From: Sternotherus odoratus
Lineage: Eukaryota > Chordata > Testudines > Kinosternidae
Assembly (NCBI GenBank): GCA_032164245.1
Contig: JAVMKO010000001.1
Location: forward strand, 65,454,892-65,518,891
Reading direction: 5' to 3'
Length of the DNA: 64,000 bases
The notes under the pieces were generated by a model. The model was not told the DNA's origin and did no database searches. It saw only the letters and a program-made list of their open reading frames with translations. The position numbers and the translations under genes were made by a program. This document shows, piece by piece, positions 23,870 to 36,832 of the stretch. Position 1 is the first letter of the stretch. Each line of letters begins with the position of its first letter.

Positions 23870-25258
23870 GGCATAGAGGCATCTACAGCTCCACTTCTCC
23901 TACTGCCAATGCAGGCAATGTGGTGAAAAGGAATGGCCAGAACACTGCTACATTGAGCAGATGTCCAGGATTAATTCCCTTAAACTGTTTCAGTTTAGAT
24001 CTGAGGAGTGACTCCAGAGGGTGGGAAGAGAGCACCATGCAGCCTGGCCACACCCAAAGATCTGGCCCCTTGTTTAGCACTAGCTACATCCTCGGAGCAC
24101 AATACATTACTGTGAATCTTTGGTTGTAGTCTCTGTAGATTCAAATGAACGAGCTTTAATCCACTTCCATGTAGAAAGTTTGAAAAATGCAGGGATAATG
24201 GAAAAAAGTGGTCAACATATCAAGGATCTGATTCTACAACAGTTAGCATCGGAGACTGAGTCACAGTATTTTTCTAGGCTCATGTGCCATAGCAGGATTA
24301 GAGCCTAATCTGGATTCATTAGCATTACATCCTGTTTATTGAAATACTTCTGCTAATTTCATTTTTTTAAATTATTACCCTGTTTGGGAGATTAACTGCA
24401 ATCCAAAAACTTGATTTGTGATTGACTCAGCTCTGTATGGAGGCAAGATCCCTCAAGAGATTGGGGTTAGTAATGGACTACTAACATAACATAGTAAATA
24501 TCTTATTACAGTTATATAGTACAAGAAAACTCTGTTCAAATGCAGTGTTACTCTTCTCTTGGGTCATTCCTGTGTAAAATTCATACATTGCTAAATAAGT
24601 CTCAGGTTCTTATTCCAGCAGGTCCCAATTAAAAGATCAGTGATTTACTGTAATTAATTTAAGCAAATCAGAATTTCCAACAGATTACTGAAACACATAG
24701 TGGGCATTAAAAATCCCAGATAGCAAAGATCAAAAAACAAAGCACAACGAGAAAACGTTACATCAGTTGACATTACTGTTGAATGTGTCACAGGCTACAA
24801 AGTCAATATCTGTCACCTTTTAGTGCATTTGCACAGCACAGGATATCAAAAACATTTTTACTTGTTGACAGATTAGTAGTTAAATGAAACTAAACAGGAA
24901 TAGACTATTGCAACAGAGTTCAGCTACAATGGCCAACAAACATTGTTTGCTTTAAGATATGGTATGCACAAACAAAAATCCAGAATGGAATATCAAGTTA
25001 CTGTAGGAGCTAGCTGTCAAGTAAAGATTATACAAATGAATGTAATAGTTATCAAATGTACCCGATAGTTGCTCAAATAATTACACCAGCTGCTAATAAA
25101 GAAATAAATGAAAGAGAAATCAAATGCAATTTATCAGTCTATGATAGTCAAAGTGGAAAAAAGCTGATAAATTACATAAAGTGCAAATACATAGGTGTAA
25201 GAAACAATATACTGCTATCTGACTGAAGTAATTGCTTTACAAGTTCTGAGGCAGGAGT

Positions 25259-25930
25259 AAGTATACCTAAACCATGTTTTATGTTTATCTAATGGTGGTG
25301 ATTTATAATCTCCCTTGGAATCCTATTCCAGAGCTTAACTATCCTTAGAGCTAGAAAGTTTTTCCTAATCTCTAACCTGCATCTCCTTTTTGTCCTACCT
25401 TCAGTGAACATGGAGAACTATTGATCACAGTCATCTGTGCAACATCCAGTAACATATTTGGAGACTTATCAGGTTCCCCCTCAGTCTTTGTTTCTCAAGA
25501 CAAAACATGCCCACTTCTTTCAACCTTTCCTCAGAGGTCAGGTTTTCTAAAACTTTTACCCTTGTGCTTATTCTCCGCTGGACTCTCTCTCAAGTTGTGC
25601 CTCCTCCCCCCGCCTTCTTTTATAAGTGTATAAAATAAACTGGACATAGTACTCTAGCAGAGGCCTCCCCAGTGCTGAGTAGAGACATGCAATGCTCCCG
25701 TGAATACATCCCAGCAGAATATTAGCCTTTTTGCAACTGTGTCACACTGTTGGCTCATATTCAGTTTGTGATCCACGGTAACTCCCAGTACTTCTGGGAA
25801 TACTTTCTGCAATACTACTACCACCTCACCTGTTCTTCTCCAGTTTGTTATAATAGCTCTTGCTTCTTTCCCCATTCTCCTTAGACTTTTATACAAACTC
25901 TTTGGGACAGGTATTCTTTTCATTCTTAAT
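25259..25930 (-). mobile_element. CR1 LINE fragment, antisense
   Basis: The plus strand reads as reversed CR1 3' sequence: 'ttccagagcttaactatcc', 'aagtttttcctaatctctaacctg', 'ctttcaacctttcctcag', 'ctggacatagtactctagcagaggcc', 'cagtgctgagtagag', then 'ttgtgatccacggtaactcccag'. Order and content match sauropsid CR1. It is heavily decayed. Confidence 0.75.
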
Positions 25931-26394
25931 TTTGTTAAAATAAAATGTTATCTTTGTCCTCTCCGGTACACTGGAAGTATATGACAGATTATATAAACTA
26001 AGCAAATGCTCTCCTTCCCCCTACCTCCAACTACTTTAAAGCCTACATAGCAAATCTTGGCAGGTGTGAACCTATGAGGTTAGCAAAACGTCAAGTAGCC
26101 TTAAAATGTCTGTAAATACAGTGTACCAATAGACACTTAAAACTATATCCTGCCATCAGTTTTTACACAGAACTCCTACTGGCTTCAGCAGAAGTTCAAC
26201 AAGCAGACTGATGGACAGACACGGTTAACTTTACAAAATCCCAATAGAACCCCAAAAGGCAATGTAGAAAACAAACAAGCTATTCTGACTGAAAATAAAA
26301 ATCACGGAGAATGTAGAAGAAGATCTCCTTGGATTATATACAATTTCCGTTCTGTTTTTCCAAGCATCCCATCCACTCACACTTAACAGTAAGC

Positions 26395-26490
26395 TCTCTG
26401 GGGATGGGACTGTCTGCTTGTTCTGCTTATAGAACGCCTAGCACAGTGGGGTCCTAGCCCAGGACTGGGGCACCTATGTGCTACTGGAAT
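26395..26490 (+). repeat. MIR/L2-like SINE tail
   Basis: GGGGATGGGACTGTCTGCTT, then CGCCTAGCACAGTGGGGTCC and a weak A-rich tail. Same family as 3081. Confidence 0.65.
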
Positions 26491-27264
26491 AGAAATACAT
26501 ACATAAGATAGTCATAGGTATTTGGTACTAGTCTTATTAAAGTGGGGCGAGGGGGGGGGGGAAGAAAGAAGAAAGGCTTGGATACAAATTCTATATTTTA
26601 GATTGCTGAAGGGTTTAGTTACAATGTGCATTGGCATCATTTGTTTTTCATTAGATTCACTGCATTATCTTAAAAGGTCAAAATTTGCTTTTTTCAAACT
26701 ATCCTCATTTCAACCTGGCTACACATTCAAGTTTAAATCCAGCTCTTGGACATTTGCTCTAAAGCACTTTGAGCCAAAATCTTGTGCCCAGGGTGCAGCC
26801 TGCCTGGATTATATGCTGGGGGGATGTCCTTGGGGCATAAGGGAGAAAAGTTCTGTCCCCCACATCCAGGCTATGAAGCAATAATTGGAATTATTCTGTT
26901 ACTCCTCGGGCTGCAAGAGACCCCACTGCCAACTCCATAGAAAAAGGGTTGTTGAATCTACATAACTCCAGAACCACTGGCCTCACCCCCGCTCCTTTCA
27001 AGACAATTTACATGCACCAGGGCACATTTCACCTCTGTGGGGTACAGACCCTGCACATGGGGTCCCAGAATCCTGCCCCTTCTTCCCTCCTGCATCACAC
27101 TTCAGTCAGGGCACTTAATGGCCACCAAGAAGGGGTGGGGCAGGATTTTACCATCATGATTTATGAACACCACAATGAACCTCAAAAGGATTGTCAGGCT
27201 CATCCTGGAGAGTAATAAGTCTCCAGAAGAACAAAAGAATAATACCCAGATGCTTTTCAACAGT

Positions 27265-27425
27265 AGCTCTACAAAGGAGGTCAGCATCATTATCCTCATT
27301 TCATAGATGGGAAACCGATGCACAGAGAAGATAAGTGACTTGGCAAAGGTCATCCAGGAAGTCTGTAGCAGAGCAGAAAACCAAGACTGGTGCTCTAACC
27401 GCAGGACCGTCCATCCTCTCCTGGA
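27265..27425 (+). repeat. MIR SINE core
   Basis: Contains the MIR core landmarks 'tcatttcatagatgggaaac', 'cacagagaagataagtgac', 'ttggcaaaggtcatccagg' and 'agcagagc'. An ancient SINE shared by amniotes. Confidence 0.8.
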
Positions 27426-27460
27426 CATGACAGACCTCAAGCCAGTTTGAAAGGGAAGGA

Positions 27461-28181
27461 GGGATAACTCAGTGGTTTGAGCATTGGCCTGCTAAACCCA
27501 GGATTGAGAGTTCAATCCTTGAAGGAGCCATTTAGGGATATGGGGGAAAAAATAGGGATTGGTCTCCCTTTGAGCAGGGGATTGGACTAGGTCATTGGTT
27601 CTCAAAGTGGGGGGTGGGACCCCTCTGGGGGTCACAAGCCAGTTCTGTGGGGGTCGCGAGCCCCTCCTGCCAGCAGCCGGCCCTGAACAATGCTGCTGCC
27701 ATGGGCTGCTGGCATCTGGCCCCTGCTGTTGCGGGCTGCCAGCACCCCCATAAGGCCAGTCCTGGCCACGGCTTCTGCTGCGGCAGGCTGCTGGTGGCCC
27801 CATGAGCCTGGTCCCAGCACCTGCCACGGTGAGCTGCTGGCGGATCCGTGAGGCCGGTCCGGGCCCTGGCTCCTGCTGTGGTGGGCTGCCAGCACTGCCA
27901 CATGCCAGACACCGCCCCTGCTGAGGTGGGTTTCCGGCGCCCCCTTGAGCCCAGCCCCTGCCACAGTTGGTTGCCAGCACCTCTGTGGGGCTGCTGGAAA
28001 CCCCCCATCCCAGCCCCTGCCGCAGTGGGCTGCAGGCGGGAGGGGGCCTGCCTGACCCCAGGTGGGGGGGAAAAATCACACTTAGAGGCCTGGTGTGGGA
28101 AAGGGGTCACCACTACAAAAAGTTTGAGAACCACCGGACTAGCTGATCTTCTGGGGTCCTTTCCAACTCAGAGATTCTATG
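27461..28181 (+). mobile_element. tRNA-derived SINE with CR1-type tail, split by a hAT element
   Basis: The head is tRNA-like, with an A-box-like CTCAGTGGTTTGAGC and a B-box GAGTTCAATCC (27508-27518). The tail ends TTCCAACTCAGAGATTCTATGA as in CR1. This fits the tortoise Pol III SINE, known to share its 3' end with CR1. A 544-bp hAT element lies inside. Confidence 0.8.
27593..28136. mobile_element. hAT element inserted in the SINE
   Basis: Ends CATTGGTTCTCAAAGTGGGG and AAGTTTGAGAACCACCG are inverted repeats. The flanking octamers GACTAGGT (27585-27592) and GACTAGCT (28137-28144) differ at one base. The GC-rich interior with GCTGCTGG/GGCTGCCAGC repeats explains the long overlapping open frames here. 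Confidence 0.85.
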
Positions 28182-29092
28182 AAAGGAAATGAGAACAGTA
28201 ATAAATTAGTTCAAGCTACATAACACAGACTTACCCTGATCATTTGATTTGGTCTTCAATTGATATAGTTATACAAGTATAGTACCACCCTTATTTAAGA
28301 TAGGTTATTGAAAATGAAAGAAAGCATTAGGTACATGGCAAGCTCTATAATATTTTGTTTATTAAGAGAGGGCTTTTAAAATTTAAATATTTCAGGAACA
28401 TTATGAGTTACAAGAGAGCCTATTTTAGCTAGCTGTATGCAACATACAATAATGATCTGAAATGACAGCAAACAGCTTTAATGCAACAATGATACAAGTC
28501 TTGTCTATCTATATTCTTCCCAAATATCTGGGTCACCCTATCACCAATGTAGCTGTAAAATACATTCCCATCCTCAGGCCATTGTCAATAAAATATTTTG
28601 TTAATGAACAGATAAAAACGTCACATCACAACATACATTAATAAATGTGTTCTAGAGGGGGGAAATGCATATTCTAAACATGCCCATCACAGACGTGTAC
28701 CTGAGTGGGGTCCAGCATTAATAAAGATAAGAGTGGGGGCAAACCATGGACCTGAGTCTTCTGTCCTCCTTCTCTCACCTTCCCCTGCACAGTATGAATA
28801 AGGGTGACTGAATCAAGTTCCATATTTTCAGTGAAACAAAAGAAAAGGAAGCAGAAGTTGCTTACAAAAACAAACCTATGAGCCAAAAGAAAAGAAAGAA
28901 AAAGCAAACCCACAGCCAGATGGAACTAAAAATGGGATCCTTGATAAGTGCAGGGCATGTTTTGCTATGTAGACGGGTGGCAGAGGTTACACTGGGGAAA
29001 ATGCCAACCCCAGAAGTTGCATGGCTAAAAGATGTATATATTTGGAGGGATCAGACTGATAAGAACAAATGGGTAATAGTGCTTGTAAGAGA

Positions 29093-29939
29093 CAGTGGTG
29101 TATTTAGAGTTAGTGGGGCCTTGTGCACAGCTTCCTTTTTGCCCCCCGCTCCCTGGGGACCCAGCCAAGAAAAGGAACGTTCTCTCTCATCTCCCCTCAC
29201 CCCTGTTTTTCATTCTTTTTTTCCTTCCTCCTCTTCCTCCTATATAATAAGTAACAGGAAGTAAATGAAAATAAAGGGAGGTACCTTGACTGGGGTAGAG
29301 GAAGGGGTGCACGGGTCAGGCTCTGGGTGGGCATTTGAGTGCTCGGTGTGGGCTCTGGGCTGGGGATTGGATTGTGGGAGAAGGGGAGGGATGCAGGCTC
29401 TCGGAGGAATTTTGGGCGTGGGCTCTAGGCTGGGGCAGGGGTTGGGGTGTGGTGAGTTCAGGGGGAAGAGCGCTTACCTTGGGGGGCACAGATCCCAAAG
29501 CAACCAGCACACCCCTCTCATAGCAGCTTCTAGGCGGGAGGAGGAGCAGGGTATCTCCACAGCTCCCATTGGCCGCAGGGTCATGACGGCTTCTTCTGGG
29601 AGTGGCGTGGCGCAGAGGGAGGGAGGCAGTGTGGGCAGGGAGCAGTCTTAACCCTGCTGCTGGCACGTTTCTGTGCTCCCCTTGTGGGGACAAGGGCAGT
29701 GGGTCTCCATACGCTGCCTGGGGTGGGGATGGAGCTGCCTCCCCTGCCAGGGACACAGACATGCCAGCATCTGTCTGCTTCCAGGAGTGGCTTGGAGCCA
29801 TCAGCCATGGAATGCAGGCAGCCTGCCTGAGCCCTGCTGCACTGGACTGGACTCAGGGGCAGATTGTCAGATGAGATTTGTCCTGCATTTTGGGAGGGCC
29901 CGTCATTGGGAGCCCCATTTCATGACAAATCCGCCTCTG
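29093..29939. mobile_element. hAT element with perfect 8-bp duplication
   Basis: Flanked on both sides by GTAAGAGA (29085-29092 and 29940-29947). Left end CAGTGGTGTATTTAGAGTT, right end in reverse CAGAGGCGGATTTGTCATG. It is 847 bp long. The interior is GC-rich with short GGCTCTGGGCTGGGG-type repeats; its open frames are compositional, and no transposase is seen. Confidence 0.85.
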
Positions 29940-30185
29940 GTAAGAGAAATTCTCCCTCCTAGAAATACTGTTGGAAGAGAGCATTACATCCTCACTTTTT
30001 AGGAGACTGACAGCGAATGCATGGTTGCCAGTGCTTCAATGATGGCTATTACTTTACAAATCTCCACTGCTAATTCTTTATCTCTTTATCTGCCTTGACT
30101 GTGAAATGATTTACAGTATGCTTTTCACCACCCTCAGGCTACACACACTCTAGAACTTGTATCCACACCTTAAACCTGCCTGCCT

Positions 30186-30300
30186 GTCAGACAAAACAAG
30201 GTGGGTGAGATTATATCTTTTATTGCACCAACTTCTGTTGGTGCGAAAAACAAGTATTCAAACTGCACATAGTTCCTCTTCAGACATGCACTGCAACAAC
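30186..30300 (+). repeat. Penelope-like retroelement end fragment
   Basis: Contains GGTGGGTGAGATTATATC, TTTTATTGCACCAACTTCTG and a short palindrome TTGGTGC. The same end is seen at 43905 and 52855. The family name is by resemblance only. Confidence 0.4.
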
Positions 30301-32519
30301 TACCCTGCCAAACACATCATTCTCCATTATATATTTAAAGGCTTCTGGCTACCAGTCTAAAATGTCTAGAAGGAAACTTCTGTGAGTAACCATGAGCAAT
30401 TTTGCTGTGAAGGCACAATGCCAAGACAGATAAGCTGCATCAGTGCTATACAGTGGCGGGCTGGCAGAGTGGAGGTTTTGAGAACAAAGAGGGAGCCAAG
30501 ATCATGGTTTGTAGAAGTGCTTTCCAAGAGCAGCAAAAGTAACATTAGCAACTTGATCCACTAGCCAAAAAAAAAAACCAAAAAAAACAAAAAAACCAAC
30601 TTTGATGTTGATAATGTGACTGCTATTGGAAAACCAGTATTGGCAGCAGCTGAGGCAGGAGCTCCCTAGCTGAAACCGATGCTGAAGCATCTAGTTACAG
30701 TAATTTGCAGGAGTATGATAGCTGTGGGAAGGGAAGAGAGATTTTCAAATTGTTCAGTGTTCATGCGCAACACAAAGTTTAGCCATCACAGCTTGGCAAA
30801 CTGTGCCTTTCAGCATGTCAGCGGATAGGTTTGGTAGCCTGTTTCCGCTCATCAGCAAATGAAATTGTGCTGCCCCAATTTTTCTGCCACCAAAGTAGCA
30901 TTGCAGAATTTTACCCATGTAAAGGACCAGCACAAGACCTACACAAAAGTTAAGTCTTGTGCTGGTATAGCCTGTTTAAAGAATGAAGCTGAAATACTTT
31001 CTTCCTGGACATCTTCTAAAGAGAGGAAGGAGAAGAGTTTATAACTCCTGTCCGACATGGAGCCCAAACACCACAATGATGTGATCAATACTATAAGGAG
31101 AGCAGATAATTCCCATACTTAGATTTCCTAGTATTTTCCATTATAGAAGATTCTTGTGACAGCAGGCCTTTGAAATGAAGCAGTAGAGAAGCCCTCAGAC
31201 TACACATGCCTTTTCTTTGTCCCATGAAATTCTGTTCAGCTTTTGCGGAGATATAACCTGTTAAAAACCACCACTACCTTTCTCTGACATGTGTCCCTCT
31301 GGAAAAATCTTGGTAGCCTGCCAAAAGAGTAACCAAACACTGAACATGTTAAGCTTAATCCAAAGCAGCAAGAACAGCAGCAGCACAAACTGTACAAGGA
31401 GCTGAGAGAACAGCAACAGTGGTGGGGGAGGAGAGATTAACTGAGCTCCCCTTACCTGGACATGGCCCGTGGACCCCCTGTAAACAACACATGGGACAGT
31501 AGATAAGCTGGGGTCTTCCCTACCCCAGTGAACACTTCCTACTCCAAGCACATGACCCCAGCAACTGATTACCTACTCACTACATTAATAGAACATTATT
31601 TAGTTTGCAAAGTCAAGCACTTAAAAGTTTGGAAACTTTTCCTGACGGTTGCCTTCATAGTCCTAAATCTGCCCAAATGAATACTTCTAGGTCTTTAGTT
31701 ACATGTTCTCTCTTTCCCCATGGGGACCCTACCACAAGGCAGCACTGGAAAATGATCGTATTAGTAACCATAAAGCTGGTGTTTCCTAGCCTTCACATTA
31801 TTGATTTTTCATCTTTAATGTTCTTTTGACCCAGTTCTGTTGTATGTAATAGATAGCTAAATCACATGGTACTTAGGAAAATTGATGGAGTAAGAACACT
31901 AGAGCAAGTCTTCTAGGAGTTTCACTTTGTCCATATATTTCATTATTTTAACATCCAGTGAACCACCCAGTTTGGAAATCATATCATATCTGTCTCTCTG
32001 GCTTTCATTAAAGTGCATTGAAAATGTGATCTCCAAAAGGAATTTTTATCAAGGCCTGCCTCATTTTCAATCAGATTCTTTTTCCTTTTCAAATCCATTT
32101 AGTTTCTCTTTGGAAGTTTCTGAATGAAATGGGTTCCATAACCTACAACTAGTATTTGATGAGCAAGAAAGGGTAAAAAGAAACCCAAGATGGAGTGCAC
32201 ACTCACAAATATCATTAGACTTAATATCTACTCTGAGTATTAGATACACAAAAGAAACCTGAACCAATTTATATCAGAAACTTTGAATAGCATGCACAAT
32301 TATATATACAAAAAATTACCAAAACTGAGCCATTGTAACACTAGCATGTCTACTTCAGCTGTGTAATAATAGTGGGTCTGTAGCAACTTGTGGTTAACTA
32401 CTTTGACCTTCAGAGCGACTGAGTATTGAGATGAAGAGCCATGGTAATAAAATAATGAGGTCACAAATTTTGAATTTTTGACATTAATTTTGAGTAGAAA
32501 ATCCTCCTCTCTCTCTTAA

Positions 32520-32723
32520 GGGCTTGTCCACACTGTTACTTTACAGCACTGCAACTTTCTCGCTTAGGGGTGTGAAAAAACACCCCTCTGAGTGCAGCAA
32601 GTTTCAGCACTGTAAAGTGCCAGTTTAGACAGTGCACCAGCACTGGTAGCCATCTCCCAGGACTGGGAGCTATTCCCCTTGTGGAGGCAGTGCTTTAACA
32701 TGGCCAGTGAAGACATGCCTTTA
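32520..32723. mobile_element. hAT MITE
   Basis: Ends GGGCTTGTCCACACTGTTAC and GCCAGTGAAGACATGCC. An inner palindrome GGGGTGTGAAAAAACACCCC can form a hairpin. The interior carries CAGCACTG-type pairs. Confidence 0.65.
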
Positions 32724-32799
32724 GGTATTTATGTGGCACCCATTAGTGTAGTGTCTGAGTGCCCCACAATCATTAATGCTTTCTCCTCACAACACAACA

Positions 32800-32955
32800 C
32801 TCTTATGATCTAAGGAAGTGCTGTTACCTGGATTTTACAGATGGAGAACTGAGACGCAGAGAGGCGAAGTGAAATGGCCCAGGTCATATAGGAAGTCTAT
32901 GGCATAGCAGGTATTTGAACTCCTATCTCCCAAGCTCTAAATACCACCCTAATCC
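32800..32955 (+). repeat. MIR SINE
   Basis: Core landmarks 'ttttacagatggagaactgag', 'cagagaggcgaagtga', 'cccaggtcatatagg' and 'tatttgaactcctatctcc'. Confidence 0.75.
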
Positions 32956-33996
32956 CGTCTATTTCCCCTATTCATCCTTGGCGAGAACGGCTAGTGAAAA
33001 AACAAAATATGCATTATGGTTAACTGGTTGTATATGAAAAATTAAGTGTTTAGTAGTCAATTGAGAGTAATAGTCAACTATCACTGACAGTTACCAGAAA
33101 TACTACCAATCCGTCAGCTGTGAAAGGCTCTTGTTAGGTATGTATTCTGTAAATTATATCCAATTCTTTAGAACACCTTAAGCAGACGGAAAACTAATTA
33201 TTGTGCTATATTTAGTTAACAGTAAGTCTGGTCGAGTTAACCCACATATTTGATGTTTCAACATTTTGGAATACACAAATGTCTTTGAACCAGAGCAGTT
33301 AAGAATCCTTTTAACCCAGGCAGTTAGGTACCTGTATAATTCAAATGTCAAATGCACAAAGGGAGAATAAAAAGACAGACAGACAGTTTACTTTAACAAG
33401 ACACTATCACTTGAATGATTTAGTGGCAGCTAAACGAGCAGGTATCCCTCCTGTGTCTCTGGGATATTTGCAGGAATACACATATTTAGAATCCTTTTGT
33501 GAAATATGTTCTCAGTCTAGTGTCACTATCATAGCTCTGACCTATGACTTTAAAAGTTACAATTATGTATACCCAGCTTTATAGCCAATAGCCAACAAAG
33601 AGCATAAAATACACACACATTTTAGATTTTCCATTATTGTGTGTGCTATCACACACAAAAACTGTGTTAAAAGAACTTTAACTCTGCACCCAAAAGGTAG
33701 TAAGTGCCAGAATTAAGGTTTCTTTGAGGCAACATTAATTTGCCCCCTTATTTAATATACATTATGATACAGACTTTAATTACATGATATTTATCCCCAC
33801 AGGAACCCTACCTCATTCAGGACACTCAGACAGGGCCCCACTTACTGAGCAACTGAGACAGTGTCCTCCATATGTTTATGGCAAGATGCTTATAAGTGTA
33901 AATATAATGCAACTGGAATATGCTTTATGCGAAAGGTCTCTTGTAAGATATTACAGAGCTTATAATCTACAGTTGTTCATCCTATTAGTATGAATG

Positions 33997-34389
33997 TACA
34001 GTGAAACCCCGATTTAACGGACTTCGGATGCAACGGACAAAATTTAGGAGCAAGTCCGATGCATCCAAAATCCGTTAAATCGGGGGCTGGCTGCCGGCTC
34101 CCGGCTGCCGCCGGGGTCCAGGCAGCGGGCGGGCTGCCTGCTGGCTCCCCGCTGCCAGCCCGCCGGGGTCCTGGCGGGCGGGCTGACTGTTCCCGCCCGG
34201 CTCCCCGCAGCTTGCGAAAACGGAAGCAATCACTTCGGCAGAGAGTCGGGAGCGATCAGAATGTCCATTGAAAAGCTGCGGAATGCGGAAATAATCAATT
34301 CGGCGGCTTTTCGGCGGACACACAAGGGTTGTGCCAAGAAGCCGCTAGTGAAAAAAGGGTCGCGGTTCTCACAAGGTTGAGAACCGCTG
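33997..34389. mobile_element. Chimeric DNA transposon, pogo-like left arm joined to hAT right arm
   Basis: The left part begins TA then CAGTGAAACCCCGATTTAAC, with the inverse AATCCGTTAAATCGGGGG at about 34069-34086. The right part ends GGTTGAGAACCGCTG at 34389, the hAT terminus of 7072-7435. The stretch 34268-34320 (GCTGCGGAATGCGGAAATAA, then GGCGGCTTTTCGGCGG) corresponds to 7310-7360. A hAT left end is missing. The GC-rich middle gives spurious open frames. Confidence 0.6.
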
Positions 34390-35928
34390 ATGTAGACTGT
34401 GTCAAGGTTGCAAACTGGAAAAAAAAAACACCAAAAAACAAACAGAAATTGACATGTGTGAATCAGCAGGGTTGGAACTTTTCAGATCCACCATGCAGAC
34501 CTAAAGTGATCCTGGCTTTCAGTCCCACACCATTTTCCTCACTGACTCAGTCTATTAGCCCAACTAGTCCCAGCCTTCCCTCAACCGCCTCTCCCCCCCC
34601 CCCCAAATTCCCAGCTTCCAGTCCCAGCCTCTCCATACAATCCCAATCCAACATATCCTTCTTGCTCCCAGTCTCAATCTTGTCCAGCCAGTCATAGATT
34701 CAATCCATTCCCGCTCCCATTCTTAGTGATTCCTCATCCCAATCTCTTCCCAGATTTGATCCCTTCTACATTTGAATTGAACAGCTTCCTTCTCTGCACT
34801 GCCTGGAGGGCAGGAGAGACAGGATCCCAGTTTCAGTGTCAGGCCTCACGCTGGCCCAAAGAAGCTGGAAGCATACTGGGAAAGTTGGCTTTGCTCCTTT
34901 AATAATGGGCTTGAAAGAGCATATTCAGCTGCTCTGTGACGATGATGTGTAGTCCAGTTGCATGTAGGAGCGGTGATGGGATGAAGCATGCGCGGTCATT
35001 CCGGGGGAGGAACATGCACAACCTGGTCAGCACTAGGAGCTGTAAGGACATGGAGCATGCTCAATGAGGACAGAATCTTCAGGAGATTTTACCAACTAAA
35101 ATCTCTGAAGTCTCTACTGAGCATGTGTAAACTACAATTTTCAAAAGTCCTATAACTTTGTCATCCTCTTGACAAATCTGGCCAAAGGCCCCCATCCCTG
35201 ATACAAACACCATCTTGGGCCAAATTTAAGTCCCTACTCCAAAGCGTGAGGGAGCTAGAGTTATACAGAGAAAAGGTCATCAAAAATTTTTAATGTGGGC
35301 AAAACAATGTATTCTCTCCTAGCCTTATTCTCAGAAATGGGTGAATTATTTTGGGTTGTCATTTAAGAAAAAAGTTTCAGCCTGAGGCAGGTATTCAACA
35401 TTGAAAAATTTCAATCCAAAATGATGAAAGCTTGGCAACTTAAAAGCAATTGAAATGCACTGGAAGCACTGAGAAACTTCAACAAACAGTGTTACCAGCC
35501 CCATCTACAATGAATATATGAACACAAACACCTTCTTCATTCTATAGATATAGATAGAGGAGAGAGAGAGAGAGACAGACTCCACAAGTGTAAATCATAG
35601 CTTCATCGATGAAGACATGGCTTGTCTGGGTAGCTGAGGGATCTGGCCCAAGATACATACACAAGCACTTGTGTTGGCAATTTGTATTACACACTCCCAT
35701 ACCAATATATGAAGTGCAGTTTTAAAAACTCCCTCCAGCACCAAACCTTGATATTTTCCATTTTCCCAGTGGTTCTGAGAAGAGTTGAAATTAACAGGGC
35801 TGTTTTGGTTTACTGATAACTGTTATTTAGATAGCATCATATCATGATGTGTCACACAAACTATCATTATGGAAATATCAGTCCATCTCTAGTAATGATG
35901 TTATGATGCTGCTCTAGACACACCAGAT

Positions 35929-36268
35929 TAGTGGTCCCAAACTTTTTCCCTCGTGTCCCTCCTTGCCTCATCTTTGCCCCATCCTAGGAGCTGTGTTCAG
36001 GAGATGAGAGTGAGGCCACGGTCAGGGCTGATGCTGGAGCCGGGCAATGGTCAGAGCTGGGAAGCCAGGCTGGGGCTCGGCCAGGAACCAGTGGGGCTAA
36101 GTCCGGAGCTGTAGCTGGGGCCAGGAGCTGAAGCTAGGGCTGGAGCTAGGGGCAGAGCGAGACTGGATGGTGCTCTCTCCTGTCCCCCATGAAGGCTGGC
36201 CCAGATCCCACCATGCCCTTCTGAACATTGCTCCTAGAGGGGGGCAACCCACAGTTTAGGGACCACTG
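35929..36268. mobile_element. hAT element
   Basis: Ends TAGTGGTCCCAAACTTT and CAGTTTAGGGACCACTG are inverted repeats. The flanking octamers CACCAGAT (35921-35928) and TACCAGAG (36269-36276) match at six of eight. The interior has short GGGGCTGGAGCTAGGG-like repeats. Confidence 0.75.
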
Positions 36269-36654
36269 TACCAGAGGGTGCCCCTGATTTCTTACTAAAT
36301 CACTTTAGTTCAGTGATTAATAAATAAAATATTTAGGCTGTGATTATTAAGTTACACTTTTGACCTCCAAATATTGGTGATAGCCCTCTATAGAAGTATC
36401 AGCTTCAAGTAGACCATCAGAATCCCCAATAAAAGATTTAGATACAAGACCACATAACTATTACATTAAAGATAGCAACATAGATCAAATATTTCAATAC
36501 CTGATCATTGAACATTTCATCTTCTATTTGCTAACCAAATTTGGGCATTTACTTTTTTGTATTGAACACATTTACAAGGCACCTACTGAGCAATGATGAA
36601 AGTAAAGATCAGCGAGCTTAATAAAGCACATACCAGAACCAAAATTTTCTAGTA

Positions 36655-36832
36655 CAGGGGTGACTCTGAATTGTATACCACTTCCCAGAGCCCCCATTGG
36701 ACCAGAGTGGCGAACCACGGCCAGTGGGAGCCGCAGTTAACCAAACCTGCGGACGCGGCAGGTAAACAAACCGGCCAAGCCCGCCAAGGGTGCTTACCCT
36801 GGGGGGCTGCGTGCCAAGGTTGCCGATCCCTG
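36655..36832. mobile_element. hAT element, GC-rich short form
   Basis: Starts CAGGGGTGACTCTGAA and ends AAGGTTGCCGATCCCTG. The interior contains AACCTGCGGACGCGGCAGG and GCCAAGCCCGCCAAGGGTGC, as in a common turtle family. No clear target duplication was seen. Confidence 0.65.

Noticed and set aside
27492..28192. Long open frames on both strands (up to 195 codons)
   Set aside because: They lie inside the GC-rich interior of the hAT element at 27593-28136 and have no conserved sequence.
29265..29874. Several 90-160 codon open frames
   Set aside because: They lie entirely inside the hAT element bounded by GTAAGAGA and are low-complexity.
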